The notes under the pieces: generated by a model
The model's input: the letters and a program-made list of their open reading frames with translations, nothing else
Told to the model about the DNA's origin: nothing
Database searches by the model: none
Source of the DNA: Protopterus annectens
Lineage: Eukaryota; Chordata; Ceratodontiformes; Protopteridae
DNA: 64,000 bases
Reading direction: 5' to 3'
Assembly (NCBI RefSeq): GCF_019279795.1
Contig: NC_056733.1
Span: forward strand, 1,120,195,407 to 1,120,259,406
Shown here: piece after piece, positions 45,115-56,299 of the stretch
Layout of the letters: each line of letters opens with the position of its first letter
How positions within the stretch are numbered: position 1 is the stretch's first letter
Program-made: the position numbers and the translations under genes

Positions 45115-45418
45115 GGGTCTATATTACAACGTCGAACTCACAGAAGTCTGAACATTGTAATATCGAACTCAAATGTTTGAAATATGAAAATAGCGAAGCC
45201 ACGGCACAACAATTTTTTCCCAGGGAAAGAAATTGGTGGGCCGTTTTCGCAGCTTTTCTATTTTCTCCACTGTGGTGCGATCTCTTGAGTTGGTATATTT
45301 AAGTAGGGGGGGTGTGAGCCCCCTGGGGAAAAAAATCTGTGTTCATAATTGAGTTTTGAACTTTATGGTTCAATATTACATCGTTCTATCTCCTGTGAGT
45401 TCGATGCAATATAGACCC
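45115..45418. mobile_element. Small non-autonomous DNA transposon (GGGTCTAT family), copy 2
   Basis: 304 bp between perfect 8-bp direct repeats TCCAGAAA (45107-45114 and 45419-45426). The termini GGGTCTATATTACAACGTCG and the inverted right end match for about 28 bp with a 3-bp gap, and the motif TCGAACTCACAG is in both arms. Non-coding. The family is shared with 3065-3435. Confidence 0.9.
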
Positions 45419-45426
45419 TCCAGAAA

Positions 45427-45785
45427 TGGGTATCATGTTGGCGAAGTGGTTAGTACACCATGGGGCTTTTGTATTTGACTTTGTGCATTGACTGTAATAA
45501 GATGGACTTTGACAAAATTAGGGAGTACTACTGAATAGCTCTAGAAAATGGATATAAAGATGGTATGAAAGTTAGGAGTAGTTAATATTGTGTGATTACA
45601 GAAATAGAACACTTGGCAAACCAGATGAGTGCCTGTTTCTACAAGATGTCATTGTACAATAGGGCAAACCTGTAATATTCAGTAAGAGGGAAATGCGGAA
45701 ATAGCAGTGTGTCCCCGACATGAGAGCCTTTAAAAATCATTTCATTTCAAGAAATTTATTGACCCAATTCTCAAATTCTGTCTTT
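45427..45785. other. No firm feature
   Basis: The run 'gttggcgaagtggttagtac' at about 45433 resembles the A-box half of a tRNA-derived SINE, but no B box or body is recognisable. Confidence 0.3.
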
Positions 45786-48654
45786 TTTAGGTTTGTAGTT
45801 TATTAGCCCAATGACCACAAGGCATTTTTAAGCCTAACTATGCATTTCAAATCTCTTAAGTTCTGGTACCTTTGATAAGTGTAAGCAGAGACTTGGGAGA
45901 GACCATGTTTGTATGCCAGACGTATCTTCCCTCAATGGTCTGTAGGAGACAGAATACAGGGATGGGGCCTTGAGGCGGTCTGCATAGGACATGTTACTTA
46001 TGCCCTGTATTCTTTTAGTAAGAAACTTCTGTGGATGTTCCAGTTGTTGGATATGCCTGGTTAGGTACATAAAGGGCATTGCACTCTTGAGTAGTCTGAA
46101 TGCTGAGTACAGTGGAACAATGACTCCCTTGGACCTAGATGCCATACCTTTGTTTACAAGTTGCTCAGCATAGAATGATTTTCTTACTATTGGAGACATG
46201 TAATTGTCAAATGGTAGGTTACAGCCTGTGCCCCCAAGTCCTTGACTACTGGGTCAACTCTTATGGGTGTATTGTCAATATGATAGTTACCAGGGGTGGA
46301 TGACTTCCTGAAAGACAGTTATGCATTTCTTGGCATTTAGTTTAGTCCATGGCTTAGACACAAGTTTCAGCCCTTCCTGAAGAGCATATGTGTCAGTGGG
46401 TGATTCAATGACTACTCCTAATTTGCAATAATCTGCAAATTTAGTCAGCCAGAGGCCATCAACATTGGCCTTGATTTCAGAGAACTAAATGCCAAAAAGG
46501 AGTGGTCCCAGAACTGATCCCTGAGGATTCTACTTGTGACTGGCCTCTCTGTAGATGTGGCCTTCCCAATTCTAACTTCCTGGGCCATGTCTGTGAGCCA
46601 GTTTGGCTATCTACTGCATGACATAAGGGTTTGTACCTAACCTCTTGAGTTTGTCAACAATGCCAAAGTCTGATATTGTCAAATGCCTTGGCCAGGTCAA
46701 GGCAAGCAGTGTGAACCATTTTCCCCTCATCCATTGCTTTGGAGACCTCAAAGAAGTCTACCAGGTTAAGTAGGCATGACCTGCCCTTAACAAAACCAAA
46801 TTGGGTTGGGTCCAGTGTCTGGAGGTTTACTATGTCATTACTGATAATTGCTATGATTCTTTCCATGGCTTTTCATACCAGACGAGTGAGACTTGTGGGT
46901 CTGTACTTTTCCAGGGTCTGTAGATGGCACCCACCGTTCAGAGAAATGACTGTTGGTTTCTCCATTCATGAAGCACAAAGCCTGTTGAAGCTGCAGTTAA
47001 ATAGCAATTCCAGAGGGTCTGAGGTCATGCCTTCATGCTATTTAGAAGGCAACCTGGGTATTGTCTGGATCCATTGATGCAATGTTCTTTGCTTTGGAGA
47101 AAGCATTAAAGACCTATTCCCTAGTGATAGCAGAGTTGTATTTGATGGTATTTCCTGAAGGAAGGTTAAGGGGAAGAGAGGAGTAAAGTTGGAGCTGAAT
47201 TTGTTTGCCGGTAGGCTTGCTAGATCTTTTGGCTCAGCATAGGTGGCTCAATTTACAATTACCTCTGCCCACGATTGTGATGCCTTTGAGGATGCAGACA
47301 TGGCTAAATGCATTATGGTTGTCTTTGGCCTGGGAGGCCAAATTTACTTCACATTTGGCTTTGGTAGACTTTATTTGTACTCTGTTTTAGTCTGAGTGCA
47401 CTTTTATCCTGCTGGGTGCTGCACCTCCTAATTTTTGCCTTGATTTTCTTCCTTCTATTATACAGCCTATTGATTTGTGATTCCACCAGGGTGGCGTTTT
47501 TTTGTTAAGTTCTGCACTTCTTCCTGGTGGGTATGTAGCTATTTAACATGTTTGTTTATGGCTTCTGTGAACAGTTCTGCAAAGGCAGCAGTGTCCTCAG
47601 GGTTTATGGAGGCTTGAAATTTTGCTAGGTTATTTCTTGATGACAAGAAATTAGCATTGGAGTAGTACCTGAATATTCCAGTAATAGCTGGGGTTCCAGA
47701 TTTTATTTTTACTTAAAAGGAGACCATTTTATGGTCTGAACTTATCAGAGAAGACATTACACTGGGGGTGTGCAGCACTCTCCCATATTAGTGAGCACCA
47801 GATCCAGTATGGTTGTACTTCTGGTGGTGTATTGACAATATGATCCAGGGAGTGTGTACAACATCCAGGAATCTCTGTGCCTATGTTTGTTGTATATGAT
47901 TTCCAGTTAATAGTAGGGTAAAGTCCTCCATTAATATGGTATTGGGTTGAATGGTGATTATTTCAAATAAGTTTAAATACATGGTATGAGTTTCCTGGGT
48001 CATAGGGGGGACCTATAGCTTGCAGGGAAGTAGTATTGGATTTTACCTATGGTGATTTTGAACATGAAGCTCAAGTGCATTGTCCTGTTTGACCAGTATT
48101 GAGGTATATTTATTTTTGATGAAAACTGAGACGCCTCCACCTTTAGTCCCTCTGTGTAGTAGCTAGTCTAAATGTGTGGAAGGCATTATCTTGCATTGTT
48201 GGTGTGTTCTCTGCAGCTGTTAGTGTCTCAGTGACCGCACAGACATCAAAAATTCTCTAGGGTAAAGAGAGCTTTGAGGGAGTGGAATTTTTAGACTACT
48301 AGCATTGAGAAGTAATACCTCTTAGTTTTTTGTGGTTTTCATTTGCTATGTCAAGTATTTTCAGTTTGTCGTTGCCTAAAGGCACTATTTGGGAAGATGT
48401 TTTGGCTAATATTCAAAAGCCTAGTGGGGAGAGGTGCAGACCATCCCTGGCAAAGCAGTGCGGTCTGACCATTTCCTTCCATACTGACAAATATTTCACT
48501 CCCTTGGAATGACACCAGAAATTAAGCCAATTTATCAAAGTTGGTCATGTTTTGTTCATACTGTGGCATCATCTTTGGAGAAGGTAAAATGCTGCTCAGT
48601 GATAAGACTCCTACCAGCCTGTGACATGTGTTCAGAGAGCTCCATGATGTCTCT
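45786..48654 (-). mobile_element. CR1-superfamily LINE, copy E (old)
   Basis: Minus-strand blocks in order: esterase tail region at about 48400-48640, endonuclease remnants at about 47900-48300, linker at about 47250-47650, RT front (FGFVKGRSCLLNLVDFFE at 46654-46866), and RT end (SPIVRKSFYAEQLV and FMYLTRHIQQLEHPQKFLTKRI at 45834-46199). Frames are broken throughout. The 3' UTR end near 45786 has lost clear 8-bp units. The right edge coincides with the 3' end of copy D. Confidence 0.85.
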
Positions 48655-51236
48655 TGGGTTCATAGGCAAGTACTAGGCTATCTGCCTGAGGGCATATGTA
48701 AGCCTAGCCTGAATGTTGGCTTTTGCTGCCCCCTTAGATAGTTCCCTGTGCCTCTGTCCAGCAGAGCCACTGCAGTGATCCCCTGGGTAAATTTTCTGTT
48801 TCCCATCCACTCATCAAGGTTTCTCTTGTGTTAGTGAGGGGCTCTGCCTAATGTAGATTGGAATCCTGTTCCAAAGCATGGGGAGTCACTGGGACAGGAA
48901 TCTATCCCTTCAAGTGTGGCTCTCGGGGGATTTCTTTTAGGTGGAGCATGTCCATCAATTCTGGGTTGGACATGGCCTTGTATGTCAGGCAGAGATCACC
49001 TCCGAGTAGGCAGTATGCAACAGAGTACAACCCGAGTTTCTTCAAGTCGGGCTGCATAGGGCATCTGAGGCCAGTAATCCTCTTGGTGAGGTACTTCTCT
49101 GGTCTTTCCAGCTGTTGCAGGTGTCTTGTAAGGTACATCCCAAATTGGGCATTGTGCTCTATGATGGGTCTGATGAGTAGAGGGGCACAATAACCTTTTG
49201 TTCTAGATGCGAAACCTTTTGTGATTAGGTGGGCCACATAGGATTTTATAACCACCTTGGCAATATGATTATCAAAGGAGTGATTACTATCTACTTGGGT
49301 CCCCAGATCCCTTATTTCATGTTCTGTATTTAGGGGACAACCACGTATGTGAGAGTTCACGGGTACTTTGTTTTTTCCAAAGAGGATGACTATGCACTTT
49401 TTGGCATTTAGCTTGAGGCCATGATTTTTGACACCAGGTATCCGTCTCAGTGAGACCCTTCTGGAGGATGTCTGTATCAGCTGGAGTCAATTTTGGCCCC
49501 CAGTTTACAGTCGTCTGCAAACCTAGTCAGCCATAGTCCTCCTGTGCTTGCCTGTACCTCTGAAGAATATACTGAACAGGAGGTCCCAGGGCTGAGCCCT
49601 GGGGGATGCCACTTGTAACAGGTTTAGAGTCTGACCTAGAGCCTGCAACTCTCACTGTGTGGGTTCTAGCCATGAGCCAATTGGTAACCCATCTCGTGAC
49701 GTAGGGGTTTATGTTCAGGCTGGTGAGCTTGTCTATAATACCAGAATGGGGAATGGTGTCAAAAGCCTTTGCAAGGTCTAGGTAGGCTGTGTGGACCTCA
49801 TTTCCCTCGTCTAAATCCTTGGTAACTGTCCCTAAGTCCACCAGGTTTAGGAGGCATGATCTGCCCTTAAAGCCAAACTGTGTAGGGTCCAATGTTTGAA
49901 GGTTCCCAATGTCTCTGTTAATGAGTTCTATGATGCGCTCCATAGCCTTGCAGACCAGGCTAGTCAGACTTATAGGGCAATAGTTCCCAGGGTCTGTTGT
50001 GGCTCCACCTTTGTGGAGTGGGATAACTGTTGCTATGTGCCACTCTATGGATATGTAGCCTGTGGAGAGGCTGAGTTTGAAACAGTGTGTTTAGGTGAGG
50101 GGTTAGTTCATTTTGGAGTTCGTGTAAGACAGCCTGGGACTCTGGTCACATTGAAACTTGTTTTTGGTTTTGGATAGGGCTGTTTTAACCTGTTTGTGAT
50201 TTTCAGGGCTCTACATTCTTCTGGTATGGTCATGGGCCATTTAGAGGGTGAAGTTTGCACTAAACTGGTCTGCCAGAATGTTGGCAATATCATCGGTTCA
50301 GTGTATTTTGTGCCATTCTGCACTAACTCGGAGCAGATCTGAGAGTTTCCACTTAGGTTCTTGACCTAGCTAAAGAACGCTTTGTGGTCATCTTTGAAGT
50401 CCTTGGCAATTTTTCTTTCGAAGCTAGCTTTGGACAATTTTATGAGGGAACATAGTTTCTTGCTGATACTAATCAGGGATGTCTTCCCTTCTTGGGATTT
50501 TGCTCTTTTCTGTACTAGTTTCCTCCTTCTATTGTATAGCTTGTTTATGGCAGGGGTCCACCAGACTGGTTTCCTTTCCTTGGAGGAGTGAGTCTTGGTT
50601 TTGCTTGGGATAGCACGATCCATGCATTCTTGCAGGTGCTCAAGAGTGCCTTTTGTAAGGGATTCAGCAGCTTGGACAGCGTTGTCCTTTAGCATGGGGG
50701 CTGTGAACCTTTCCACCTCTGTCTTAAATAACGTGGTTTGCTTTTGGAAAAGTTTTTCATGGTGGTTTACTTGATTGGGGGTGGGGGTGGAATGTGGATA
50801 TCCAGAATGATGTCTATGGTCTGATCTAACCAGCGAGGGGTTTACCTCCGGTGTAGGACACCAGTTGCCCATGTTGGTGATGACCAGTTCCAATATGTTG
50901 TCACCTCTGGTGGGGGTGTTGACCAGTTGATCCAAGGCATTCGAGTTTATAAATTCTAGGAAGCGTTGGGCAAGGGAGTTAGTACTTTAATAGTTCTCCC
51001 AGTTAATGTTTGGGTAATTGAAATCGCCCAATATTAGGATGTTTGGTAGGACCTTCATATTTTTCAGTGTCTCCAGAAACGTGGAATGGGGGTCTTGGGT
51101 CACGGTGGGTGATTAGTAGCAAGCTACAATTTGAATTTCAGTTTTGCCCATTGATAATTGCACATGGATGATCTCTGAGGCATTGTGTTGTGCCACTAAC
51201 CTGGAGGTGTGGGTATCCTTGATGAATATGGATAAA
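48655..51236 (-). mobile_element. CR1-superfamily LINE, copy D (5' truncated, copy-A subfamily)
   Basis: It starts (3' end) at 'ggttcataggcaagtactag' and reads the same blocks as copy A: RT end (48902-49360), motif B region SGIPQGSALGP and motif A YLDLAKAFDTIPH (49527-49943), linker KRKPVWWTPAINKLYNRR (50366-50935) and the endonuclease up to GGVSIF-equivalent sequence near 51236, where it is truncated. Many small indels break the frames. Its 3' UTR ('cccttagatagttccctgtg') groups it with copy A. Confidence 0.88.
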
Positions 51237-51478
51237 TATATCTAGACAAGCCTCTAGATCCATATTGCAAGTGAACTTTGTCCCTGTATCCCAGTTTAAT
51301 GTAATAAACTTGTCTATATATTTAAAGCAAGAATAAACCCAAACAACTATGACCTTGTGTGACAAAGCAAATTTGTGCGAAGTGCACATTGAGCATTCTG
51401 CCATTACACTATGTGATGCATAGCAAAGGCAAGAGTTTGCAAGAATTATTCTGAAGATCCGTGAGAATATGCTACCAT

Positions 51479-51741
51479 ACCTATCAACTGTGTCCAGATT
51501 TTTGCCTAGTAATTTTGGCATGTTTCTCAAAATGTTGTTTTCTTGTCATATCACTGACTATGGAAGTCACTAAATAGTAACATCAATTTTGAGTTTCAGA
51601 AGTCATATCCTTCAGAAAATTAATGCAAACACAAATCCTGTTCTAGCAACCTTAAGTTTATAAGAACTACATTTAAAATCTGCCCCTATTTTTGGGCCTT
51701 TGTCATCCCTGCATTAGTTTTTTGTGCCACGAGATTGAGAC
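51479..51741. mobile_element. ACCTCTCAAC MITE, diverged copy
   Basis: It starts ACCTATCAACTGTGTCCAGA and follows the 42666 copy in the same orientation ('agtttcagaagtcatatcct', 'tttttgggcctttg') to a decayed right end 'gagattgaga'. Confidence 0.6.
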
Positions 51742-53106
51742 ACTGCTGGTGTTAACATTTTGGGGGACCCTTAGGTGCTTTCAGTCCAAGTATCACCCTT
51801 CACTGCCTCCTAAGTAACTTTTAGTTAATGCTGCTAACTTTAGCAGAGGTAGCTACAATGTTCTTGTATCATGACAGGCCTGTGTATCACACTATTGGCC
51901 CATCTGCCAAAGGGACATTCACAGTTACTGGCATTTTAATTGCAACAATGAGGCATTATAACTATTTATGGGGCTGGCAAAATTGTACCATAGGCACTGC
52001 CTACTGTTTAAGCACTTTCCTCAAGTGCTCCCCATGTACCCCTCCATGGGCTTCCCCATTCCATGCACATAACTTTTTTTTTCTTCCTTTTCTCACATTT
52101 TTGCCTTACTCTTAGTTTTTTCAAGAAGCTGTAACTGTGTGCTGTGTTCATTTTTGTTTTTTTAGTTTATTTTACACAACCTTTTAATCTAATTATGGTT
52201 TGAACAGGAATTATGATTAAGGAAAGAAATTCAGTGGTTTAGCTTTAGTTTTCTTGCATCCATTCAATTTGCCTTTCCTGACCAAAACAGAACAGTAATG
52301 GCTGTTCACTCAATTAGGTTGTACCCCAAAAGCTATAGGGGTTATAAGTTCTTTGGGATGCATTTTATAGCGTTTTCCCCCACCTTTTAATCCAACAGTG
52401 GTCTAAACAAAAATCATAAGAAAGGAAGACACAAGTTGTGCCCTAGACTTAATGTTAAGATGACAGATTAGGAAATTAAAATAAACTAACAAGACAATTG
52501 CTGTGAGGATACACAGTTTGTCTGGGAATACAACTTGCCTTCCTACCCCCCCCCCCCAAAAAAAAAATTCCTGTTTAAGCCATGCACCTGTCTGGTGTTA
52601 GACTGGGACTCGCACAAGACTGAATGTTTTGTGATATCCTATGCCTAACTCTTGAAATGTAATTACTTGTTAGCTGCATTTTTACCAATGCCCAGAACGT
52701 TTGTCATTATTGGATGTGAGCACAGATAAAGCTGATTTTTGCACATCCATAAGTCATAGCAATACTAGTGTTGTACTTATTTCAGCAAATAGCTATACAG
52801 TGTACAATACTGGTACTCCATGCCAGATCAGCGATGGCTATTTAGCAGTCACAAAACAGCAGATGGGACAAGTCACTATTTACTCCATTGAGGAGTAATA
52901 CTCTCCTGTCACTGTCCTTTATTTCAGCGACCAACTCTGATTTTTGCCTCATTTTGCTCTGTCCTTCATAAAGGCTGATTTACTAGTTAATCATTCAAGA
53001 CTACAGGCAGTTGATAAATTAGTTTTTTGTACTTATCCAGAAATGCATGTTTATGCAAAAGGTGGTCTAACTTTTTTAAGTGAATTGGAATAATACTTAG
53101 TGTTGC

Positions 53107-53109
<3 letters not shown>
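51742..53109. other. No recognisable feature
   Basis: Unassigned sequence with a C/A homopolymer stretch at about 52549-52568. No gene is supported. Confidence 0.4.

Positions 53110-53145
<36 letters not shown>
53110..53145. repeat. T homopolymer (36 bp)
   Basis: An uninterrupted T-run just left of CR1 copy F. It could be the poly-A tail of a minus-strand retrocopy, but no body is recognisable beside it. Confidence 0.9.
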
Positions 53146-53146
<1 letters not shown>

Positions 53147-53164
53147 AGCTTTTCCTGCTATTTT

Positions 53165-54290
53165 TGGTATTGGGGAGTCCACCTCTACAAAGAGGCCAGT
53201 CACAGGTAGAGTCCCTCATGGATCAGTCCTTGGACTGTTCCTTTTTGGCATTTACTTAGAAGTCAAGGCCAATGTCAGTGGTCTCTGGCTGACTACATTT
53301 GCAGATGATTGCAAATTAGGAGCTGTCATTGAATCTCACACTGACACAAACACAAATGTTCTCCAGGAGGGGCTGACACTGACAAACTGGTGTCAGTCAT
53401 GGACTATAAAACTAAATGCCAAGAAATGCATAACAGTATCCTTTAGGAAGTCTTCCATCCCTTGCAACTATCATATTGACAACACACCCCTTAGAGTTGA
53501 CCCAGTAGTCGGGGACTTGGTGCTTTCGGTCCAAGTATCACCATGGGGACATGAATAGATGGTAATCTAGCCTTTGATTTATCATGTGTCTACAGTGGTG
53601 AGGAAATCACTCTGTTGCACAACTTATAAACAAAGGTATGGCATCTAAGTCCAGGGAAGTTACTGTTGCACTGTATTTGGCATTCATCAGACCTGTCAGA
53701 GTACAATGCCCCCTTTGGTATGTACCTAACCAGGCATATTCACAGAGGTTCCTCACTAAAAATACAGGGCATAAGTAATGTGTCCTGTCCAGACTGCCTC
53801 AAGGCTCTATCCCTGTATTCTGTATCCCACAGGCTTTTGAGGGGAGATCTATGCCTGGCATACAGGGCATTGTCAGACCCTACTCTGGACCTCCTGCATA
53901 TCCACAAAACAAACAGCACCAGAGTTACTCGTTGTGAGGACTTAAAAAAAAAAACTTGCCTGTGATATAAATAGGACCTGCTGGAGAGATAGGTATGTAT
54001 CCCAGAAACTACCCCATCTATGGAACAGGCTCCCCATTCATGTGAAGCAGAGTTCCTCCCTAATCGAATTAAAGTGCAACTTGGACAATTGGATGGGAAA
54101 AGGAAATTCATCCCTGGTTTGGTACCCGTGTCTCTGATGCAAACGGGTAACCTGTAAATGGTTCATCTCCCAGGCTCATGCTTACACTTATCAAGGGTAT
54201 CCGAAACTTGTCAGATTTGAGATGCATGGCTAGGCTTAAAAAGGCCCTTGTGGTTGTTGGCCTAGTAAACACCTATGAACCTATAATAAA
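53165..54290 (+). mobile_element. CR1-superfamily LINE, copy F (5' truncated)
   Basis: On the plus strand it starts near RT motif B (about 53200, 'ggatcagtccttgga' coding GSVLG-like), and has LTTFADDCKLGAVI at about 53290-53330. Then come the RT C-terminal blocks EYNAPFGMYLTRHI (53666-53965), the last block 'LDNWMGKGN' near 54090, and a 3' UTR ending 'acctatgaacctataat'. Its indels resemble copy E more than copy A in wording (DYK/TRHI), so it is an older subfamily. Confidence 0.85.
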
Positions 54291-55683
54291 GTTGAACTTT
54301 GTAGTATCTGGTGTTCTGCCAGTATTCGTATAACTCCCTGAAAGAACCATTTTTGAAGATCAGAAGCATTAGCTCTTCAAATCCAAGGTTTGAACTGAGA
54401 TTGGTCATTCTGGGCTGCTGATCTCGTCTTGTGCTCATCTTGCTCATGTTCCTTACCAGCATTATCCTAAAGGGTCATATCACAGCCCTGTTGAGGGAGT
54501 ATACTCAGAAAATTAGTACAGTTTTCTTATTTATCCACAACCAGCAGCTTTTGTGGGGTCTTCACAGTCAAGGATGATTAAGGAGGCCCTGCACTCATGG
54601 GTATTGCAGTTAGCTAAAGCTGGCTATGTTAATTTTGGTGGAGAATGTCCACTAGCAGGGTTTAACTAAGCTAGGCACTATCAGTCGTAAAATATATGGA
54701 ATTGTGAAGCTCGTTACTCGATAAAACTCTTATTATAACAGAATATCTTTTAAAGGTGAGAGTTTTACTCACCTGGTTTAGTAAGTGTATAGGGTTGCTG
54801 TACTAGCTTTTGTTGGCTTGACAGACTTGTTATAAAATATCAATTTAAGATAACGTGCTGTAGTTGGGGGATACCACTGGAACATTAACTTCCCAGCAAC
54901 CAGAGTTTGGTGCCTAAAGCTGGCTATGGTTTGAGAGTTATGTATGCTACCACCCCATTCAATTAAGGAGGGGACATTACCTTTATTTCATTGTGTATTA
55001 GTGTGTGGCACTAAAGTAATCAAAGTGGGCTGGCCAGAAGAATAAAATAAACTTGTTTTTCACTTGTATTTGTGGAGCAGGGGGGAATTTTGTCAAAAGC
55101 AACCAATCCAAGAAGGTTTGATCTTGGTCTCAAGAAAACAAATTGTTGAAGTGCTTACGCTTGCTGAGAAAGGAAAGAGCCTGATGGGAGATTTTAATCG
55201 CAGATTTTTTTATCTTCCTTTATTTCTGACTTCCAGTGTGCTGTATTGTTGCTTTTTTTTTTACTTACTGGGATTCTTCACAGTACAGGAAATGTCAACG
55301 GACATAGTCATAATATGGTTTGTGGGAGGATGTTTATACCTTGTACACAAGTGGGAAGTAAAGGACACTGGTGTGGAATCACATTAGTGTTAGAAATAAC
55401 ACTGGTGCTGTGAATGTTTTGCCTACAGTCAGCTGTAGTAGGGCAGAAGTGTGTTTGTGGGGGGTGGATTAACTAGAGAAGGTAAGATTAAGGGTCAGAA
55501 ATATGGCAAGTTGAAATTTAAGACAATAGAATGCGTCTGGGGTGTGCTTGGAAAAGAGCATGTTCAAGGGTAGTAGTAACACTGGATGGTCATTGCCCAT
55601 GACTAGTTTGCCCAGATTGTTTTAACCCATCAATTGCAGTTAACATTCCATCTCTCAACAGGCCCACAAAATAGACTTGCTCA
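54291..55683. other. No recognisable feature
   Basis: Unassigned sequence. The open stretch at 55064-55387 (107 codons) is hydrophobic near its end but has no recognisable domain. Confidence 0.4.
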
Positions 55684-55930
55684 TATCTTTCAACTTTGCC
55701 CATTAATTCTGGGCAAAACAAAATAATGTGCAACAAAGGCCCAAAATCAGATGCTGTTTTTTTTTTTTTTAAATCTCATTCTAACTTTAGCAATAGTTTT
55801 TACATTAACATGCATTTTCAGAACAAGAAATATGAAATGCTGCCATTATTAAATGATTATAGTTCTTGGTGATTTACCAGAAGATCTTAAATTTTGAGGT
55901 GCATGGCAAAATCGGGGACAGTTGTGGGAT
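55684..55930. mobile_element. ACCTCTCAAC MITE, diverged copy
   Basis: It starts ATCTTTCAACTTTGCCCATT and runs in the orientation of the 41661 copy ('aaaggcccaaaatc', 'aacatgcattttcag', 'gatttaccagaaga', 'gacagttgtgggatg'). Both ends are decayed. Confidence 0.45.
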
Positions 55931-56299
55931 GCTTGTCCAGAGGAAATCAACTGTAGTGTATAGCAAAGGACTATACAAGAAGTTCATTTTTGTGCTACTG
56001 AAGCCAAGAAGTTTGATGCAATGTATACTCGAGTGTTAACAAGAGTAAAATTGTCCAAGGGGGGAAGAGCATGTTTCAGAAAAATAGAACAAAAGCATGA
56101 AGTTTGAAGATCGGAGATGGGATGGTTTAGAGGAAACTTTTCAGGTTGCATTAGCTGAATAGTACACTTTTTTTGTTTATAGTTATGGTGTAAAAAAAAA
56201 AAAAAATGTGACTAAGGTACAAGGCATTTTTCATTTAGGAGTGGAAAATGGTGTATGGATAGTACAGATTTGTAAAATTTTACCATAATGGTAGATGTC
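55931..56299. other. No recognisable feature
   Basis: An A-run lies at 56193-56207. Nothing else is recognisable. Confidence 0.4.
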
